This document shows, piece after piece, positions 34,459 to 42,532 of a DNA stretch of 64,000 nucleotides. The stretch is from HTCC5015 sp051747425 (lineage in GTDB: Bacteria > Pseudomonadota > Gammaproteobacteria > HTCC5015). The stretch lies in the NCBI GenBank assembly GCA_051747425.1, contig JBNJGD010000009.1, positions 48,759 to 112,758 of the forward strand, in the 5' to 3' direction. A program made the position numbers and the translations under genes. The notes under the pieces are model-generated. The model saw nothing but the letters and a program-made list of their open reading frames with translations, was not told where the DNA came from and did not search any database. Positions within the stretch are counted from its first letter, which is position 1, and each line of letters begins with the position of its first letter.

Positions 34459-34762
34459 CCTCTTCCCCCTGTTTGCGGTCACTGGTGCTGCCGATGACCT
34501 GGTAGAACACTTCGTCTTCGGCAATCATGCCGAGGTCGTTGCGGGCGCGCTCCTCGACGGCATCGAGTCCGCTCTTGAGATCGAGCACTTCGGCCCGAAG
34601 CGCCCGGTTGCGCTCGCGCAACTCCTCGTTTTCTGCTCGCTGGCTGGCCACATCGCGTTTGAGTTGCCAAAGCTGGAGCAGGCTGCCCTCGCCAAACCAG
34701 AGCTGGAACTGCAGCACCACAATGCCACACACCAACACGGCGATAAGCAGTCCTCGCTTCAC
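34451..34762 (-). CDS. ftsB: Cell division protein FtsB
   Basis: A 103-residue bitopic division protein. A single transmembrane helix (residues about 4-21, GLLIAVLVCGIVVLQFQLWF) is followed by a coiled coil (LWQLKRDVASQRAENEELRERNRALRAEV) and the conserved ERARNDLGMIAEDEVFYQVI, all typical of FtsB, which forms the FtsQLB complex. The start is a GTG with GGGATGGA upstream. Position between eno and ispD is the conserved gammaproteobacterial order. Confidence 0.93.
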   Translation of the reverse strand: MKRGLLIAVLVCGIVVLQFQLWFGEGSLLQLWQLKRDVASQRAENEELRERNRALRAEVLDLKSGLDAVEERARNDLGMIAEDEVFYQVIGSTSDRKQGEEGE

Positions 34763-34811
34763 TCAATCCATCCCGTTGCGGCGGACGCTGTAAACCACAG
34801 CGGCCGCCGCA

Positions 34812-36095
34812 TCAAAATCCGATATTGAAGGCCGAGCGGCCGGCGTAGACGGCCCGCTCGCCCAGCTGCTCCTCAATGCGCAGCAGCTGGTTGTACTTGG
34901 CGATACGATCGGAGCGCGACATGGAGCCGGTCTTGATCTGGCCGGCGCGGGTCGCCACCGCCAGATCGGCAATGGTGGTGTCCTCGGTCTCACCGGAGCG
35001 ATGGGACACCACCGCCGTGTAGTCGGCGTCGTGGGCCATCTTGATGGCGTTGAGGGTCTCGGTAATCGTACCGATCTGATTCACCTTGATCAGAATCGAG
35101 TTACCCACGCCCTTTTCAATGCCGTCGGCGAGAATCCGGGTGTTGGTGACAAACAGGTCGTCGCCGACCAGCTGAACGCGGTCGCCGAGCTTTTCGGTGA
35201 GCACCTTCCAGCCGTCCCAGTCGTTCTCGTCCATGCCGTCCTCAATGGAGATGATCGGATACTGGTCGACCAGTCCGGCGAGATAGTCGGCAAAGCCGGC
35301 GGAATCGTAGGTCTTGCCCTCGGAGGCCAGCTCGTACTGGCCGTTCTCGCAGAACTCCGAAGAGGCCACATCGAGACCCAGGAAGATGTCCTCGCCCAGC
35401 TTGTAACCGGCCTTGTCCACCGCTTCTGCGATCACATCCAGCGCTTCCTGGTTGGAGCCCAGGTTGGGGGCAAAGCCGCCCTCGTCGCCCACCGCCGTAC
35501 TGTAGCCCTTGTCGGCCAGTACTTTTTTCAGGCTGTGGAAGACCTCGGCGCCGTAGCGCAGGGATTCGCGAAAGCTCGGCGCGCCCACCGGCAGAATCAT
35601 AAACTCCTGCAGATCCACCGAGTTGTCGGCGTGGGCGCCGCCGTTGATGATGTTCATCATCGGCACCGGCAGCAGTGTGGCTTCATCGCCACCGATGGAT
35701 TCAAACAGCGACCGCTTGCCCTCGATGGCGGCGGCCTGAACCGCGGCCATGGAGGCGGCGAGAATGGCGTTGGCGCCCAGCTTGCTCTTGTTGTCGGTAC
35801 CGTCGAGATCGATCATGGTCTGGTCGATCTTGGCCTGGTCAAACACCGAGAGGCCCTTGAGGGCGTTTTGGATGTCTTTATTGACATGCTCGACCGCCTT
35901 GAGCACGCCTTTGCCCAGGTAGCGGCTCTTGTCGCCATCGCGCAGTTCCACGGCCTCGCGCTCACCGGTGGAAGCGCCCGAGGGCACGGCGGCGCGGCCG
36001 ACGACGCCGGAGGCCAGAGTGACCTCGGCCTCTACCGTGGGGTTTCCGCGTGAGTCGATGACTTCGCGTCCTTTCACAGCAACAATTTCAGACAT
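34812..36095 (-). CDS. eno: Enolase
   Basis: Interconverts 2-phosphoglycerate and phosphoenolpyruvate in glycolysis; also an RNA degradosome part in some bacteria. The length of 427 is normal. Visible are REVIDSRGNPTVEAEV, the catalytic loop PSGASTGEREAVELRD, GGAHADNSVDLQEFMILPVG, EDGMDENDWDGW, the catalytic lysine in SILIKVNQIG and SHRSGETEDTTIADLAV. GGAGA lies before the ATG. It follows kdsA by 48 bases. Confidence 0.97.
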   Translation of the reverse strand: MSEIVAVKGREVIDSRGNPTVEAEVTLASGVVGRAAVPSGASTGEREAVELRDGDKSRYLGKGVLKAVEHVNKDIQNALKGLSVFDQAKIDQTMIDLDGTDNKSKLGANAILAASMAAVQAAAIEGKRSLFESIGGDEATLLPVPMMNIINGGAHADNSVDLQEFMILPVGAPSFRESLRYGAEVFHSLKKVLADKGYSTAVGDEGGFAPNLGSNQEALDVIAEAVDKAGYKLGEDIFLGLDVASSEFCENGQYELASEGKTYDSAGFADYLAGLVDQYPIISIEDGMDENDWDGWKVLTEKLGDRVQLVGDDLFVTNTRILADGIEKGVGNSILIKVNQIGTITETLNAIKMAHDADYTAVVSHRSGETEDTTIADLAVATRAGQIKTGSMSRSDRIAKYNQLLRIEEQLGERAVYAGRSAFNIGF

Positions 36096-36143
36096 GGGGG
36101 TCTCCGTCTTGAATCAAACAAAAAGTAATCGGGGGCGCTGCGC

Positions 36144-36977
36144 TCAGAGCTCGCTTTCGGCAAAGGGCTGTTGCTTGACGGTGTCGTCGAGCACCTTGAG
36201 GGTGCGCAGCAGGGGTTCAATCTTGTCCAGGGGCCAGGCGTTGGGGCCGTCGCTGAAGGCGTTGGCCGGGTCCGGGTGGGTCTCCATAAATACGCCCGAG
36301 ACGCCGGCGGCGATGGCCGCCCTGGCCAGTACCGGCACGAACTCGCGCTGGCCGCCGGAAGAAGTGCCCTGCCCGCCCGGCAACTGCACCGAGTGAGTGG
36401 CGTCGAACACTACCGGGCAACCGGTCTCGCGCATCACGGCCAAACCGCGCATGTCGGAGACCAGATTGTTGTAGCCAAAGGAAGTGCCGCGATCGCAGAC
36501 CATGATCTGGTCATTGCCCACCGCGCGAGCCTTGTTGACCACCTGCTGCATGTCCCAGGGCGCCAGGAACTGGCCCTTTTTGATGTTCACCGGCAGGCCG
36601 GCGGAGGCCACCCGGGTGATGTAGTCCGTCTGGCGGCAAAGAAAGGCGGGCGTCTGCAGTACATCCACCACCGAGGCGACCTCGTCGATGGGCGTGTACT
36701 CGTGCACATCGGTAATCACCGGCAGACCGAACTCGTCCTTGACCTTCTGCAGGATGGCCAGGCCCTTATCCAGACCGACGCCGCGGGGACTGTCGATGGA
36801 CGAGCGGTTGGCCTTGTCAAAGGAGGACTTGTAGATAAACGGGATACCCAGTCGCTCGGTGACCTCGCGCAGAGTCTCGGCGGTGGACAGGGCCATCGCC
36901 TCGGACTCGATGGCGCAGGGCCCGGCGATCAGGAAAAAGGGTTGATCGAGACCGACTTCAAAGCCGCACAGTTCCAT
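36144..36977 (-). CDS. kdsA: 3-deoxy-8-phosphooctulonate synthase
   Basis: Condenses arabinose 5-phosphate with PEP to KDO 8-phosphate for LPS; it feeds KdsB, encoded at 4392-5195. At 277 residues it is near the family norm. Motifs: IAGPCAIESEAMAL, YKSSFDKANRSS, GLPVITDVHE, ICDRGTSFGYNNL-like (VCDRGTSFGYN), DATHSVQLPGG and FMETHPDPANAFSDG. The ATG is two bases after the pyrG stop, with GAGGAGG in the pyrG tail as its ribosome binding site. Confidence 0.96.
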   Translation of the reverse strand: MELCGFEVGLDQPFFLIAGPCAIESEAMALSTAETLREVTERLGIPFIYKSSFDKANRSSIDSPRGVGLDKGLAILQKVKDEFGLPVITDVHEYTPIDEVASVVDVLQTPAFLCRQTDYITRVASAGLPVNIKKGQFLAPWDMQQVVNKARAVGNDQIMVCDRGTSFGYNNLVSDMRGLAVMRETGCPVVFDATHSVQLPGGQGTSSGGQREFVPVLARAAIAAGVSGVFMETHPDPANAFSDGPNAWPLDKIEPLLRTLKVLDDTVKQQPFAESEL

Positions 36978-36979
36978 GC

Positions 36980-38617
<1,638 letters not shown>

Positions 38618-38864
38618 GGGAAGGATTCGCACTCAAGTTGGCAATAACTCAAGTCTGGGAATTCTACCCGAAGCCCCCCACTCCCACAATGTAAAAAGCG
38701 GGAAAAGGCGCTACTGTCGGCGGCTTCCGTGGCGGCTTTCAAGCCGCTTGCCCTGCGCCGCGGCAGGGGCGCAGAATGGGTAACAGAAACCCGCTGAACG
38801 CTCGTCAAACGCCATCAAACCGATGGAAGCGGCGGGCAAACCACGGCAAGACGGAGGAAAGGCA

Positions 38865-40241
38865 ATGAAGGCAACGCGCCAGGAAAGCGACAGCATGGGC
38901 ACGGTGGAAGTACCGGAGGACGCGCTCTACGGCGCCCAGACCCAGCGCGCCGTCGACAATTTTGCCATCGGCCAGCGGCCCATGCCCCTGCCCTTTCTGC
39001 GTGCCCTGGTGGCCATCAAGGCGGCGGCGGCCAGTGCCAACGGCGAACTCGGGGAGCTCGACTCCGGCCTCGCCACCGCCATCGCCCAAGCCGCCCGGGG
39101 CATCGACGACGAGACACTGCGGCAGCACTTCCCGGTGGATGTGTTCCAGACCGGCTCGGGCACCAGCTCCAACATGAACGCCAACGAGGTGATCGCCCGA
39201 CTCGCCAGTGACATCGCCGGCGAGGCCGTGCACCCCAACGACCATGTCAATCGCGGACAGAGTTCCAACGATGTGATCCCCAGCGCCCTGCAGCTAAGCG
39301 CCCTGTGCGAGCTGCAGATGCGACTGCTGCCCGCCCTCGCCGATCTCGAGGCCGCCCTCGAGCGCCGCGAGGAAGAACTGGCCGAAGTCACCAAGACCGG
39401 GCGCACCCATTTGATGGACGCCACGCCGATTCGCTTCAGCCAGGCGCTGGCCAGCTGGCGCCAGCAGATTGCCGAAAACCGCCTGGCCCTGGAACCCGCC
39501 ATCGAGGATCTGTCCGCCCTGCCCCTGGGCGGCACGGCGGTGGGCAACGGCCTCAACAGCCACCCCGAGATGGCGCGGTTGGCCTGCCAACACCTGGCCG
39601 AACGGCTGGATGTACCGCTGCACCCCCACGCCCATCCCGGCGTGCGCATGTCGGCCCAGGACGGCGCCGTCCGTATGGCCGGCCAACTGGCCGCCTGTGC
39701 CACGGCGCTGAACAAAATCGCCAACGACCTGCGCTGGATGAACTCCGGCCCCCTGGCCGGCATTGGCGAGATCGAGCTCGAGGCGCTGCAACCCGGCTCC
39801 TCGATCATGCCCGGCAAGGTCAACCCGGTGATCCCCGAGGCCGTGGCCATGGCCGCCGTCCAGGTGCTGGGCAACGCCCAGACCGTGCAGATGGCCGGCG
39901 CCTCGGGCAATTTCGAACTCAATGTCATGCTGCCGCTGATCGCCGACCGCCTGCTCGACAGCCTGCAGTTGCTGACGGGAGCCAGCCGCTCACTTGCCGA
40001 CCAAGCCATCCCCGGCTTCAGCCTGCGCCGGGACAACATCGAGGCACCGCTCTCCCGCAACCCGATCCTGGTCACCGCCCTCAACCCGGTGATCGGCTAC
40101 AACGCCGCCGCCGCCATCGCCAAACGCGCCTACGCCGAGGGCCGCCCGGTGATCGATGTCGCCGCCGAAGACACCGACCTCAGCCGCGAAGAACTGCAAA
40201 AACTCCTCAACCCCGCCACCATGACAGGCCGCGATGCCTGA
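38865..40241 (+). CDS. fumC: Class II fumarate hydratase
   Basis: Oxygen-stable fumarase interconverting fumarate and malate. I read 458 residues from the ATG at 38865, which has GGAGG eight bases upstream; an earlier in-frame ATG has no such site. Motifs: ALYGAQTQRAVDNF, QTGSGTSSNMNANEV, NRGQSSNDVIPSA, GRTHLMDATP and the lyase signature GSSIMPGKVNPV. The length is typical of FumC. It has its own upstream region and is followed by a repeat cluster rather than a further gene. Confidence 0.95.
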   Translation: MKATRQESDSMGTVEVPEDALYGAQTQRAVDNFAIGQRPMPLPFLRALVAIKAAAASANGELGELDSGLATAIAQAARGIDDETLRQHFPVDVFQTGSGTSSNMNANEVIARLASDIAGEAVHPNDHVNRGQSSNDVIPSALQLSALCELQMRLLPALADLEAALERREEELAEVTKTGRTHLMDATPIRFSQALASWRQQIAENRLALEPAIEDLSALPLGGTAVGNGLNSHPEMARLACQHLAERLDVPLHPHAHPGVRMSAQDGAVRMAGQLAACATALNKIANDLRWMNSGPLAGIGEIELEALQPGSSIMPGKVNPVIPEAVAMAAVQVLGNAQTVQMAGASGNFELNVMLPLIADRLLDSLQLLTGASRSLADQAIPGFSLRRDNIEAPLSRNPILVTALNPVIGYNAAAAIAKRAYAEGRPVIDVAAEDTDLSREELQKLLNPATMTGRDA

Positions 40242-40245
40242 TTCG

Positions 40246-40272
40246 GTAGGTCGGGCTTCAGCCCGACGACAC
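40246..40272. repeat. REP-like palindrome after fumC
   Basis: GTAGG, then the hairpin TCGGGCTTCAGCCCGA (40251-40266) and GACACA. Short GTAGGTCGGGC...GCCCGACA palindromes are a common intergenic repeat type in gammaproteobacteria. It starts five bases after the fumC stop and could also act as a fumC terminator or mRNA stabiliser, although there is no T-run. Confidence 0.6.
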
Positions 40273-40284
40273 AATGCCGAAAAG

Positions 40285-40319
40285 ACACAGAGCGCACTGA
40301 GCCCACAGAGATCACAGAG
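40285..40319 (-). repeat. CTCTGTG heptamer array, inverted fragment
   Basis: Four CACAGAG-like words (plus strand) in 35 bases, the reverse orientation of the heptamer part of the 40397 and 40619 repeats. The palindrome half of the element is absent here, so this looks like a fragment. Confidence 0.55.
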
Positions 40320-40331
40320 TTTTGTTAAATT

Positions 40332-40380
40332 GTAGGAGGCCCGACCCCGGGACGACCTGTCGCGGCGAGGGCGCCGCTAC
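40332..40380. repeat. Second REP-like element
   Basis: It begins GTAGGAGGCCCGACCCCGGG and ends GCGCCGCTAC, so its two ends are GTAG and CTAC, and it has internal self-complementary pieces. It resembles the GTAGG... / ...CCTAC repeats seen elsewhere in this cluster. Not coding. Confidence 0.45.
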
Positions 40381-40396
40381 ATTACCCCGGTTAATG

Positions 40397-40480
40397 GAGA
40401 TTCCGGATAAGCGCTGCGCGCTTTCCGGAATGACAAGAAACCCTCTGTGTTCTCTGTGTCCTCTGTGGCTAATAACAAAA
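40397..40480 (+). repeat. Dispersed palindromic repeat, copy B
   Basis: 84 bases matching 40619-40702 with two differences at a constant offset of 222. Parts: GAGA, the palindrome TTCCGGATAAGCGC...CTTTCCGGAA (40401-40430), TGACAAGAAA, three CTCTGTG-type heptamers and GGCTAATAACAAAA. The 14 bases before it, TACCCCGGTTAATG (from 40383), are shared with copy A at 16.6 kb but not with copy C. Confidence 0.8.
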
Positions 40481-40504
40481 GGGCCCGCCAGTTTGGCGAG
40501 CCCT
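40480..40504 (-). terminator. Terminator-like hairpin next to the tRNA remnant
   Basis: AGGGCCCGCC pairs with GGCGAGCCCT (one wobble) around a short loop; on the minus strand it is followed by TTTTG. It holds the same position relative to the tRNA 3' fragment as the terminator of the intact tRNA-Ser, so it probably once ended a tRNA transcript. Confidence 0.55.
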
Positions 40505-40512
40505 TGAAATAA

Positions 40513-40530
40513 TGGCGGAGAGCAAGGGAT
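40513..40530 (-). other. Stranded 3' end of a tRNA-Ser gene
   Basis: TGGCGGAGAGCAAGGGAT matches the 3' end of the intact tRNA-Ser (40733-40750) at 17 of 18 bases: CCA, the discriminator base and the 3' acceptor strand, and part of the T stem. No other tRNA part follows. It is 220 bases from the intact copy. Confidence 0.6.
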
Positions 40531-40580
40531 GGTGCCGCCGCTTGCGCGGCGCTGGCGCCGGGCGCTTATTTCGATAAACC

Positions 40581-40603
40581 TTCGCCTGCAGGCAGGCTCC
40601 TAC
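40581..40603. repeat. Third REP-like palindrome
   Basis: TTCGCCTGCAGGCAGGCTCC followed by TAC, containing the palindrome GCCTGCAGGC. GTAGGAGCCTGCCTGCAGGCGAA-type repeats are widespread in marine and pseudomonad genomes. Not coding. Confidence 0.5.
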
Positions 40604-40618
40604 GGCGCTCTGGTTATA

Positions 40619-40702
40619 GAGATTCCGGATAAGCGCTACGCGCTTTCCGGAATGACAAGAAACCCTCTGTGCTCTCTGTGTCCTCTGTGGCTAATAACAA
40701 AA
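40619..40702 (+). repeat. Dispersed palindromic repeat, copy C
   Basis: The same 84 bases as copy B with two differences, with palindrome at 40623-40652 and the CTCTGTG heptamers after it. It abuts the terminator of tRNA-Ser. B and C are direct repeats. Confidence 0.8.
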
Positions 40703-40724
40703 AAACCCGCAGCCTGTGCGGGTT
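40699..40724 (-). terminator. Terminator of tRNA-Ser
   Basis: On the minus strand AACCCGCA / TGCGGGTT form an eight-bp stem with a five-base loop (40704-40724), then a T-run (40699-40703 and beyond). It starts eight bases past the tRNA CCA. Confidence 0.8.
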
Positions 40725-40732
40725 TCAGAAGA

Positions 40733-40822
40733 TGGCGGAGAGCGAGGGATTCGAACCCTCGATAGAGTTTCCCCTATACGCCCTTAGCAGGGGCGCGCCT
40801 TCAGCCACTCGGCCAGCTCTCC
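40733..40822 (-). tRNA. tRNA-Ser (anticodon GCU)
   Basis: A 90-base gene with encoded CCA. Acceptor GGAGAGC pairs with GCTCTCC, the anticodon arm is CGCCC-CTGCTAA-GGGCG (anticodon GCT), the long class II variable arm is TATAGGGGAAACTCTATC-like, and the T arm is CGAGG-GTTCGAA-TCCCTCG. It reads AGC/AGU codons. The order alaS-lysC-csrA-tRNA-Ser is conserved with Pseudomonas. It has its own promoter and terminator. Confidence 0.95.
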
Positions 40823-40846
40823 GGGGTGTGTTGTCGAGAGGCACGC

Positions 40847-40852
40847 ATTATA
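40847..40852 (-). promoter_or_regulatory. -10 box of the tRNA-Ser promoter
   Basis: TATAAT on the minus strand, 24 bases before the tRNA 5' end. A weak -35 (TTTAAA) about 16 bases upstream falls in the loop of the csrA terminator. Confidence 0.6.
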
Positions 40853-40858
40853 TACAAA

Positions 40859-40883
40859 CGGGCGGCCATTTAAAGGCCGCCCG
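40859..40883 (-). terminator. Terminator after csrA
   Basis: A perfect nine-bp stem CGGGCGGCC / GGCCGCCCG with a seven-base AT loop, followed on the minus strand by TTTGT. It is 34 bases past the csrA stop and just before the tRNA promoter. Confidence 0.65.
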
Positions 40884-40917
40884 CAGGATTTGTAGCACAT
40901 TTTGGTAAATGCAGTGG

Positions 40918-41112
40918 CTAGCGATTGCCCACCGAATCCGGGTCATCCTGCTCGCGCTTGATGCGCTCGTAGATTTCCTCACGGTGCACGGCAATCTCCT
41001 TGGGAGCATTGACGCCTATCCGTACCTGGTTTCCTTTAACGCCCAACACAGTGACAGTGACATCGTCACCGACCATCAGCGTTTCACCGACACGACGCGT
41101 TAATATCAGCAT
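40918..41112 (-). CDS. csrA: Carbon storage regulator CsrA
   Basis: A 64-residue RNA-binding dimer that represses or stabilises mRNAs at GGA sites near ribosome binding sites. The sequence MLILTRRVGETLMVGDDVTVTVLGVKGNQVRIGVNAPKE... is the family almost unchanged, including the RNA-contacting N-terminal LTRR and the VHREEIYERI segment. AGAGGA precedes the ATG. It follows lysC at 129 bases and ends at a hairpin terminator. Confidence 0.97.
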   Translation of the reverse strand: MLILTRRVGETLMVGDDVTVTVLGVKGNQVRIGVNAPKEIAVHREEIYERIKREQDDPDSVGNR

Positions 41113-41241
41113 AATTATATCCTCTTGTAGTCCTTATCAATCACCTGTGAAGCCCCTTGATTGAGTGCTCCTTGGTCGTTCGACAGGTGCCGGGCCAAAA
41201 CATTCACCACGCCCTGCTCCTGTCCCGAAGTATAGTAAAAC

Positions 41242-42465
41242 CTACTGCTCCTGCTCCAAGCCGAATCCGGCGTGCAAAGCACGCACAGCGAGTTCCAGAT
41301 ACTTCTCATCCACAACCACCGAAATTTTGATTTCAGAGGTCGAGATCATGCGTATGTTGACATTTTCATCGGCCAAAATCTTGAACATTCTGCTTGCGAT
41401 ACCGGCGTGAGAGCGCATTCCCACCCCAACCAGCGAAATTTTGACGATTTTGGCGTCAACAACGACTTCTTTGGCGCCCAAATCGGCTTTGACCTGCTCC
41501 AGAACTTCCAGCGCGCGGTCGCAATCGTTGCGATGCACGGTGAAAGTGAAGTCGGTCAGGCCGTCGCCGCTGATGTTCTGAACGATCATGTCAACTTCGA
41601 TATTGGCCTCGGAAACCGGCCCCAGGATATTGGCCGCCACCCCGGGATGATCGGGCACGCCCAGTACGGTCAATTGGGCCTCGTCGCGGTTGAAAGCGAT
41701 GCCGGAGATCAGGGCTTGTTCCATAGTGTCATCCTCGTCAAAGGTAATCAGTGTGCCCGGCCCCTCTTCAAAGGTAGACAACACGCGCAGGGGTACATTG
41801 TATTTGCCGGCAAACTCGACGGCGCGAATCTGCAATACCTTGGAGCCCAGGCTGGCCATTTCCAGCATTTCCTCAAAGGTGATGCGCTCCAGGCGGCGAG
41901 CGTCGGGCTCGACGCGGGGGTCGGTGGTGTAGACGCCGTCCACATCGGTGTAGATCTGGCACTCGTCGGCCGTCAGCGCGGCGGCCAGGGCCACTGCCGT
42001 GGTGTCGGAGCCGCCGCGGCCCAGGGTGGTGATATTGCCCTCGCCGTCGACGCCCTGAAAACCGGCCACGACGACGACGCGCCCCTCGTCGAGGTCCGCC
42101 TTGATGGCCTGGTCGTCGATCTGCTCGATGCGGGCTTTCTGGTGGGCGCTGTCGGTGAGCAGGCGCACCTGCCAGCCGGTGTAGGAGCGGGCGGCCTGGC
42201 CGCGGGCCTCGAGCGCCATGGCCAACAGGGCAATGGTGACCTGCTCGCCGGTGGAGACGATGACATCCATTTCCCGGGCCGAGCCTTTGGGGTTGGCTGC
42301 CTTCGCCAGCTCGATCAGGCGGTTGGTCTCGCCACTCATGGCCGACACCGTCACCACCACATTGTGGCCCTGCTCGCGCATGCGAATCACCTTGTCGGCA
42401 ACATGGCCAATGCGCTCTACCGTACCCACGGAAGTGCCACCGTATTTTTGAACAATCAGGGCCAC
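41242..42465 (-). CDS. lysC: Aspartate kinase
   Basis: Phosphorylates aspartate, the first step to lysine, threonine, methionine and diaminopimelate. The 407-residue size is that of the monofunctional alpha/beta type. It starts at GTG (AGAAGAG upstream) with VQKYGGTSVGTVERI, then VVVAGFQGVD, GRGGSDTTAVALAAAL and TDVDGVYTTDPR. The C-terminal third holds two ACT domains (ILGPVSEANIEVDMI and KILADENVNIRMISTSE), so lysine and threonine feedback is expected. It is flanked by alaS and csrA in the usual order. Confidence 0.95.
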   Translation of the reverse strand: MALIVQKYGGTSVGTVERIGHVADKVIRMREQGHNVVVTVSAMSGETNRLIELAKAANPKGSAREMDVIVSTGEQVTIALLAMALEARGQAARSYTGWQVRLLTDSAHQKARIEQIDDQAIKADLDEGRVVVVAGFQGVDGEGNITTLGRGGSDTTAVALAAALTADECQIYTDVDGVYTTDPRVEPDARRLERITFEEMLEMASLGSKVLQIRAVEFAGKYNVPLRVLSTFEEGPGTLITFDEDDTMEQALISGIAFNRDEAQLTVLGVPDHPGVAANILGPVSEANIEVDMIVQNISGDGLTDFTFTVHRNDCDRALEVLEQVKADLGAKEVVVDAKIVKISLVGVGMRSHAGIASRMFKILADENVNIRMISTSEIKISVVVDEKYLELAVRALHAGFGLEQEQ

Positions 42466-42532
42466 AACAATACTCTTCTGACTGGTTGAATCTGGCCGGC
42501 TAAACCGGAAGTGCGCGGATTATAGTGCCCTA

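Noticed and set aside
40440..40470. CTCTGTG heptamers as a possible CRISPR array
   Set aside because: The units are seven to nine bases with no spacers, and no cas gene is near.
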